This document shows, in pieces, positions 6,274 to 10,942 of a DNA stretch of 10,942 nucleotides. This stretch comes from Candidatus Sumerlaeota bacterium (GTDB lineage: Bacteria > Sumerlaeota > Sumerlaeia > JADFCT01). A program made the translations under genes and the position numbers. The notes beneath the pieces are model-generated. The model saw only the letters and a list, made by a program, of their open reading frames with translations. It searched no databases and was not told the DNA's origin. The stretch is taken from contig JADFCT010000090.1 in the NCBI GenBank assembly GCA_017161665.1, forward strand, positions 1-10,942. The letters are read 5' to 3'. Each line of letters opens with the position of its first letter. Within the stretch, counting starts at the first letter, position 1.

Positions 6274-6816
6274 ATGAAACACCACCCCCTGTCGCACCCG
6301 AGCCGCAAAATCCGTATCGCGGCCTTATCCATCCTGAGCGCGCTGACCCTTACAATCGGTGGCGCCTTTGTGTACGCTCACTGTCAAGTGCCCTGTGGCA
6401 TTTTCACCGATGAACTTCGCTTTGCCGCATTGTACGAAGACATCGTCACAATCGAAAAGAGCATGAAACAGATTGACGAATTATCAAGCGCCGCCAAACC
6501 GAACCACAATCAGATTGTCCGCTGGATTACCACGAAGGAAGATCATGCGAACAAAATCTCCGAAGTCATCACCGAGTACTTTCTCCGCCAACGGGTCAAA
6601 ACCCTGACCGAGGGCGCTGGAGAAGCCGAGCAAAAGGCGTATATCGCCAAACTCGTCTCGTGTCACGAGATTCTGGTCGCCTCGATGAAGGCCAAGCAGT
6701 CAACCGATACCGCCCACACAGCCAAGCTCAAGACTCTGGTCGATCAGTTCAAGGTTCAGTATTTCGGTAAAGAAGCCCTCGCCCATCTTTCCGAGCACCA
6801 CCAAGGCGCCGAATAA
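6274..6816 (+). CDS. sodN: Exported nickel superoxide dismutase with Sec-type signal peptide
   Basis: Nickel superoxide dismutase converts superoxide to oxygen and hydrogen peroxide through a nickel ion held by the N-terminal hook. The 180-residue precursor has a basic start, a hydrophobic core (about 15-33) and a VYA cleavage site. Cutting after A35 leaves His-Cys-Gln-Val-Pro-Cys-Gly-Ile-Phe, matching the hook HCxxPCGxY: His1, Cys2 and Cys6 nickel ligands and Pro5 are all present. Position 9, normally Tyr, is Phe44 of the precursor. The mature part would be about 145 residues, longer than the 117 of the Streptomyces enzyme, and is predicted to be helical with many Lys and His. Streptomyces-type enzymes use a short leader cut by the SodX protease; no sodX is adjacent here, and the leader looks fit for signal peptidase I, so the enzyme probably acts outside the cytoplasm. 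The start ATG follows AAGGAGT by six bases. The gene stands alone and ends at a strong terminator. Confidence 0.93.
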   Translation: MKHHPLSHPSRKIRIAALSILSALTLTIGGAFVYAHCQVPCGIFTDELRFAALYEDIVTIEKSMKQIDELSSAAKPNHNQIVRWITTKEDHANKISEVITEYFLRQRVKTLTEGAGEAEQKAYIAKLVSCHEILVASMKAKQSTDTAHTAKLKTLVDQFKVQYFGKEALAHLSEHHQGAE

Positions 6817-6834
6817 CCCCCCCTCGTCGCCACA

Positions 6835-6884
6835 AAACAAGCCCCCCCGGCTTTCCATCTGAGGAAAAGCCGGGGGGCTTGTTT
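6835..6884. terminator. Bidirectional intrinsic terminator between convergent sodN and yjbQ-like genes
   Basis: A stem of about 20 bp pairs AAACAAGCC...GGCTTT (6835-6853) with AAAGCC...GGCTTGTTT (6866-6884), with one bulged C because there are seven Cs against six Gs. The loop is about 12 bases. The flanking A and T runs give a short U tract in both directions. It ends sodN on the plus strand and the operon on the minus strand. Confidence 0.9.
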
Positions 6885-6903
6885 CAACTGAACACCGGAA
6901 AGA

Positions 6904-7320
6904 CTACTCCCCGATTATCTTGATCAAGGCTCGCTTCTTGCGGCCGCCATCGAATTCAAAATAATGAATTCGCTCCCAAGGGCCGAAATCGAGTTTCCCC
7001 TCCGTCACGGCAACGACAACCTCACGTCCCATCACGCTACGCTTCAGATGCGCATCAGCGTTATCTTCGTATCCGTTGTGGTGATACTGTGAAATCGGTT
7101 CATGGGGCGCCAGTTTTTCCAACCACGTCTCCATGTCCTGATACAGCCCCGACTCCGCATCGTTGATATAAACGCTGGCCGTAATATGCATGGCATTGAC
7201 CAAAAGCAGCCCTTCCTGGACACCACTTTCACGCAAGGCGTCCTCCACCTCCTGCGTGATGTCCAAGGTCTGTCGACGCTGGGGGACATTGAACCACAAC
7301 TCTTTGCGATATGATTGCAT
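6904..7320 (-). CDS. YjbQ / UPF0047 family protein
   Basis: A small cytoplasmic protein of the YjbQ (UPF0047) family. E. coli YjbQ has a weak secondary thiamine phosphate synthase activity, but the physiological role of the family is not settled. The 138 residues cover the whole family length. Family landmarks are LLLVNAMHITASVYIND (38-54), where most members have HTTA, then YHHNGYEDNADAHLKRSVMG (79-98) with its His and Asp residues, and GKLDFGPWERIHYFEFDGGR (108-127), where most have a GTWQ-like sequence. The start ATG 7320 is supported by GGGGAG seven bases upstream. That ribosome binding site begins right at the stop of the aldo/keto reductase gene, only 12 bases away, so the two form one transcription unit. 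The shared terminator with sodN lies just downstream. Confidence 0.93.
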   Translation of the reverse strand: MQSYRKELWFNVPQRRQTLDITQEVEDALRESGVQEGLLLVNAMHITASVYINDAESGLYQDMETWLEKLAPHEPISQYHHNGYEDNADAHLKRSVMGREVVVAVTEGKLDFGPWERIHYFEFDGGRKKRALIKIIGE

Positions 7321-7332
7321 TCAATTGCTCCC

Positions 7333-8250
7333 CTACCCCTTGAGCGCCGTCTCAATCGTCTTGAGGTTTTCGTCGATCTCCGCCGTTGACAACATACCGA
7401 TCGTCATGGCGTCCACCAGATTATTTTTGATCACAAACCGGGCCGATTCCGTACGGGCTTTGAGCCCTTCCTCGCCTTTAAATATCTTTTCGCCCTGGCC
7501 GAAGATTTTCATTCCAACGACGCCCTTGCCATTCTTACGCGCCTTGATCAGCGTCTCGGAAATTTCCTCTACCGTTCCATCCATGTGCATCTTCTCGTTA
7601 TTGATCCGAGCGAGGATCACATCCACCCACGGGCTTTCCGCGGCGACTTTCAGGGCGTCATGATTGTGACAGGAAACGCCAACGGCGCGGACGGTTTTCT
7701 TTTGCTTCAACTCAGACAATTCGTCCATCACCCGCTTTTCGGAGTCCAACCATTCACCATTCACGAGACAGTGAATCAAACAGACATCCAGATAGTCCGT
7801 ATTCAATTCTTTCCGGAACCGGTCCACCTCAGCCATGGCCCCGCCGGAGGCATCGGCCCAGGCATCATTGGGCCGATGCCAGATTTTTGTCAGATAGAAC
7901 AGTTTTGACCGATCCACGGCTTTGAGAGCCGTTTTCACAAACGGATGGGTACCGTACAAGTCCGCCATGTCCATGAAGGCAATGCCCTTATCGACCGCAT
8001 GACGAATCACGGCATGGGCTTTTTCTTCTCCCATGCGCGTAAGGGCCGATGAACGCCGGTAGCCGCTCATGCCCGTCCCCAATGCCAGGAAATTGCATGT
8101 CAAACCCGACTGGCCCAGTTTGACCATATCCGTCGGCAATTGAGCGGTAATCTTGGGCAGTTCGGCCTCGGCGGCCCCAGCCATCATGGGCGCGACCAGC
8201 GCAGCGCCGGCTGTGGTTTTAATAAATCCGCGACGATTCAGTTCTCTCAT
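7333..8250 (-). CDS. Tat-exported aldo/keto reductase
   Basis: An NAD(P)H-type oxidoreductase of the aldo/keto reductase superfamily, 305 residues. The N-terminus NRRGFIK followed by a hydrophobic stretch and AGAAEAE (about residues 5-30) is a twin-arginine signal, so the protein is probably exported folded with its cofactor. The catalytic tetrad is complete: D94 and Y99 in FMDMADLYG, K122 in LTKIW and H160 in CLIHC. GVSCHN (191-196) matches the family's GVSNH strand. The C-terminal half is shorter and more divergent than in classical members, as often seen in the Tat-tagged group common in Planctomycetes and Verrucomicrobia. The start ATG 8250 follows GAGGAG by nine bases. It is the first gene of a two-gene unit with the YjbQ-like gene. 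Substrate unknown; a sugar or polyol derivative is a guess. Confidence 0.92.
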   Translation of the reverse strand: MRELNRRGFIKTTAGAALVAPMMAGAAEAELPKITAQLPTDMVKLGQSGLTCNFLALGTGMSGYRRSSALTRMGEEKAHAVIRHAVDKGIAFMDMADLYGTHPFVKTALKAVDRSKLFYLTKIWHRPNDAWADASGGAMAEVDRFRKELNTDYLDVCLIHCLVNGEWLDSEKRVMDELSELKQKKTVRAVGVSCHNHDALKVAAESPWVDVILARINNEKMHMDGTVEEISETLIKARKNGKGVVGMKIFGQGEKIFKGEEGLKARTESARFVIKNNLVDAMTIGMLSTAEIDENLKTIETALKG

Positions 8251-8389
8251 TATCTGCGTCTCCTCAAAATCCGAATGAACTCGAATTTTCTCAAATTAAA
8301 TTCAGTTCCCCAAAAGCCAATAATCGATATTAGAGAATCGACTTCGGCCGGGCAAATGGATTTTTGCCTCGATCAGAACAGCGGGGAGC
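8251..8389. other. Gap between glgP and aldo/keto reductase genes, with a small hairpin
   Basis: 139 bases with no gene. GGCAAA (8351-8356) and TTTGCC (8363-8368) form a 6-bp hairpin just after the glgP stop; there is no U tract in either direction, so it is at best a weak terminator. A possible promoter for the reductase on the minus strand is TTGGCT near 8315-8320 with AT-rich TTTAAT around 8295-8300, but the spacing (14) is too short for a confident call. The 9-mer TTGGGGAAC (8305-8313, minus) also occurs upstream of dxr. Confidence 0.45.
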
Positions 8390-10942
8390 CTATTGCGCCC
8401 ACGTGATGAACCCCGGAACAAATGGCGTCACCAGATCGGGGTGGCGCGGCAACACACGCACCGTGTACCCATATCGACCGCTGGCGTCCGATGGAATATG
8501 GGACAAAAACAGATAGTCGCCGGCCACATCCGCCCCATCCTGATGAGCGGGGCCGGTGTTTTCCATTTCAATCCGACGAGGAGACACGATCTCATCATTG
8601 GGGTCAATGCGCCCGTGATACACTTCCACCAACACCTCATCCGGGCTTAACTCCCCAAGATGTATCCGCGCGCGCACATTGACCTCCGTCGCCACATCAA
8701 TTTCGCCGATCTGATCACAAATCACATCAAGAACACGAACGGCCCCCCATCGCTCCCGCAACGCGTGTTTCCAGTTCGTCAGGGCGATGGCGCGTTCATT
8801 CCGGTTGGCGGCGAAACTCCGCGCCGCCCGAGCTGCCGGTAAATAAACCTGCTCCGCATATTGCGTCACCATGCGCCCCGTATTGTACATTTCACAAGCC
8901 GTCATCATGGCGCTCTTCATCATGCCGACCCACTGGTGTGGAATCCCGTCACGACTGCGCGCATAGAACATCGGAGCCACCTGCTCCTCCAGAATATTAT
9001 ACAAGGCCTCACACTCGACCTGATCCTGGTATTCGTGATCCTCATACACTTCACCGTTGCCAATGGCCCAGCCAATCTCGGGGTCATCCTGATGGGCCTC
9101 ATCATACCATCCATCCAGAATACTGACATTCAGTCCACCATTGAGCGAAGCCTTCATGCCACTCGTGCCCGAGGCTTCCAGGGGACGTCGCGGTGTATTG
9201 AGCCAAACATCCGCGCCTTGAACCAGATAACGGGCCATTTGAAGGTCATAATCCTCCAGGAAAATAAAATGATCCCGGAATTTGGGATTGCGCGACGTGT
9301 GAACGATTTCACGAATCACCTTTTTACCCGGTGTATCATGGGGATGGGCCTTGCCGGCGAAGATAAACTGAACCGGCCGATCGGGGTTATCGATGAGCCG
9401 CATCAGACGGTCCATATCGCGTAACAGCAAGGAGCCCCGCTTGTATGTCGCAAACCGGCGGGCGAAGACAATCGTCAGCGCCTCGGGATTCAGAATGTCG
9501 TCCACCTCGGCCAGTTCCTGTGGCGTGGCCCGACGGCCCCTCAATGTCTTGCGCAAATGAGCGCGGGCAAAGGTAACCAATTTTTCTCGTCGCCGTTCAT
9601 GGGTGGAAAACAATTCTTCGTCGGGAATCCCTTGAATGCGACGCCAACGCGGATCGTTATGCGAAAAGTCCCGCCAATCGGGATCCAGATAGCGATCAAA
9701 CAGAACGGCCATATCCCGTGCGAGCCAGGAGGGAAGATGGACGCCATTCGTGATAGCCTCAATGGGCACATCCGCCAGCGTCGCGCCCGGCCAGAGTTCC
9801 TTCCACATGTCGCGTGACACATGCGCATGCAGCTTGCTGACACCATTGACATGGCTGGACATGCGAATGGCAAAAACCGTCATTCCAAAACCTTCAGAAT
9901 GTGAACCGGGATGAATTCGCCCCAAGTCCAGGATTTCATCGATGGGCGCATCCACCCCATCGAGCAGCGTCCGCACATGTTCTTCCACAATATGGGGGGG
10001 GAAAATCTCATTGCCCGCCGGCACCGGTGTGTGTGTTGTAAAAACATTTCCAGCGACGGTCGCCTCGCGGGCCTCGGCGAAGGTCAATCCGTCTTCGCTC
10101 ATCCGTCGGCGAATCCGCTCCAGAGACAAAAAGGCGCTGTGCCCCTCGTTCAGATGACAAATCGTCGGCCGCATGTTCAAAGCGTCCAGGGCCTTCAGCC
10201 CCCCCACGCCCAACAGGATTTCCTGCCGGATGCGATTTTGAATGTTGCCACCATAAAGCTGATAGGTCAGCGATCGATCGTCGGGGCGATTGTTTTGCGG
10301 GATGTTTGTATCCAGCATCACCAACTGCGACCGGCCAACAGTCACCCGCCACAACTGCGCATGGACCGGCCCTCCAGGATAATCGACGGCGATCGTCAGC
10401 GGCAGGCCATCTCCCTGCCGGACCAGTGTTATCGGCATGGTGAAAAAGTCATTATCCGGATACCGCTCTCCCTGCCAGCCGTCTGTGTTCAGATACTGCC
10501 GAAAGTATCCCTGTTGATACAACAACCCCACTCCAACCAATGGCAGCCCCAGGTCACCGGCCGACTTGACGTGATCGCCCGACAGGACGCCCAGCCCGCC
10601 CGAATAGATCGGCAGACACTCGGACACCCCAAATTCCAGTGAAAAGTACGCAATCCGCACATTTTCAGGCCAGGAAACCCCCTCTTTCTTCCAAATGGGT
10701 TGGACGCGATAGGTGTCCCAATCCCGGCAGACGCGATCATATAACGCCACATACCCTTCATCCTCTGCGAGTTCATTCAAGCGTTCCTGAGAGGTCAAAC
10801 CCAGCATACGAGCCGGATTATGGCCCGTCGTCTCCCAAAGATCCAAATCAATCCGAAGAAAGAGCGCCAACGCGTCATGATGCCAGTCAAACCAGAAACA
10901 ACGGGCTATTTCATCCAGACGCCGGAGCCGCTCCGGAATCCG
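8390..10942 (-). CDS. glgP: Alpha-glucan (glycogen) phosphorylase, short-type GT35 family; 5' end beyond window edge
   Basis: Cytoplasmic, pyridoxal-phosphate-dependent enzyme that releases glucose 1-phosphate from the ends of glycogen or maltodextrin. The frame is open to the right edge: 850 residues are visible, and the codons before TTG 10870 read IPERLRRLDEIARCFWFDWH, the usual beginning of this family (DUF3417 domain), so the TTG is not the start and few residues are missing. Landmarks by visible residue: YFSLEFGVSECLPIYSGGLG (about 99-118) and GDHVKSAGDLGLPLVGVGLL just after it, HLNEGHSAFLSLE, FTTHTPVPAGNE, ARRFATYKR, and GTSGMKASLNGG with the cofactor lysine at K597. LNGGLNVSILDGWYDEA follows, typical of the shorter Thermotoga/actinobacterial type rather than the animal/E. 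coli type. The last 150 residues hold the extra beta-rich end usual for this group. All active-site parts look intact. Confidence 0.97.
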   Translation of the reverse strand, partial: RIPERLRRLDEIARCFWFDWHHDALALFLRIDLDLWETTGHNPARMLGLTSQERLNELAEDEGYVALYDRVCRDWDTYRVQPIWKKEGVSWPENVRIAYFSLEFGVSECLPIYSGGLGVLSGDHVKSAGDLGLPLVGVGLLYQQGYFRQYLNTDGWQGERYPDNDFFTMPITLVRQGDGLPLTIAVDYPGGPVHAQLWRVTVGRSQLVMLDTNIPQNNRPDDRSLTYQLYGGNIQNRIRQEILLGVGGLKALDALNMRPTICHLNEGHSAFLSLERIRRRMSEDGLTFAEAREATVAGNVFTTHTPVPAGNEIFPPHIVEEHVRTLLDGVDAPIDEILDLGRIHPGSHSEGFGMTVFAIRMSSHVNGVSKLHAHVSRDMWKELWPGATLADVPIEAITNGVHLPSWLARDMAVLFDRYLDPDWRDFSHNDPRWRRIQGIPDEELFSTHERRREKLVTFARAHLRKTLRGRRATPQELAEVDDILNPEALTIVFARRFATYKRGSLLLRDMDRLMRLIDNPDRPVQFIFAGKAHPHDTPGKKVIREIVHTSRNPKFRDHFIFLEDYDLQMARYLVQGADVWLNTPRRPLEASGTSGMKASLNGGLNVSILDGWYDEAHQDDPEIGWAIGNGEVYEDHEYQDQVECEALYNILEEQVAPMFYARSRDGIPHQWVGMMKSAMMTACEMYNTGRMVTQYAEQVYLPAARAARSFAANRNERAIALTNWKHALRERWGAVRVLDVICDQIGEIDVATEVNVRARIHLGELSPDEVLVEVYHGRIDPNDEIVSPRRIEMENTGPAHQDGADVAGDYLFLSHIPSDASGRYGYTVRVLPRHPDLVTPFVPGFITWAQ

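Noticed and set aside
10868..10870. TTG as the start of the alpha-glucan phosphorylase
   Set aside because: The 24 upstream codons to the window edge continue the family's conserved N-terminus, so the real start is outside the window.
8390..10870. Long plus-strand open frames opposite the phosphorylase, such as 9911-10642
   Set aside because: They are antisense shadows of a strongly conserved gene, with His/Gln/Arg-rich translations typical of such shadows.

Overview
The window is a stretch of bacterial chromosome of roughly 50-55% G+C (estimated by eye), mostly coded on the minus strand. The gene mix suggests a member of the Planctomycetes-Verrucomicrobia-Kiritimatiellae (PVC) group or a similar Gram-negative lineage. 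This is inferred from a nickel superoxide dismutase with a Sec-type signal peptide, a Tat-exported aldo/keto reductase, an adjacent dxr-rseP pair and a short-type alpha-glucan phosphorylase. The placement is a guess from gene style, not a phylogenetic result.

Left part (1-2993, minus): an RseP-type site-2 protease cut by the left edge lies downstream of dxr, the second enzyme of the MEP isoprenoid pathway. dxr next to rseP is a widespread bacterial pairing; the uppS and cdsA genes that often accompany them are not seen here.

Middle (3128-5828, minus): a divergent tryptophan synthase alpha-like gene without trpB follows a 606-residue protein of unknown function. That protein looks like a flavin-type TIM barrel with a cysteine-rich region and a coiled-coil tail. 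A strong intrinsic terminator lies between them and ends about 10 bases before the trpA-like ribosome binding site, so it is placed like an attenuator. This pair is the best candidate for undescribed biology in the window.

5829-6273 is an intergenic region between divergent genes, with several short palindromes but no convincing gene. 6274-6816 (plus) encodes an exported nickel superoxide dismutase with an intact nickel hook but Phe in place of Tyr9. It ends at a long bidirectional terminator shared with the convergent genes to its right.

Right part (6904-10942, minus): a tight two-gene operon of a Tat-exported aldo/keto reductase and a YjbQ/UPF0047 protein. Upstream of it is a large alpha-glucan (glycogen) phosphorylase whose first residues lie beyond the right edge. 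No RNA genes, CRISPR arrays, insertion sequences or phage genes were seen.
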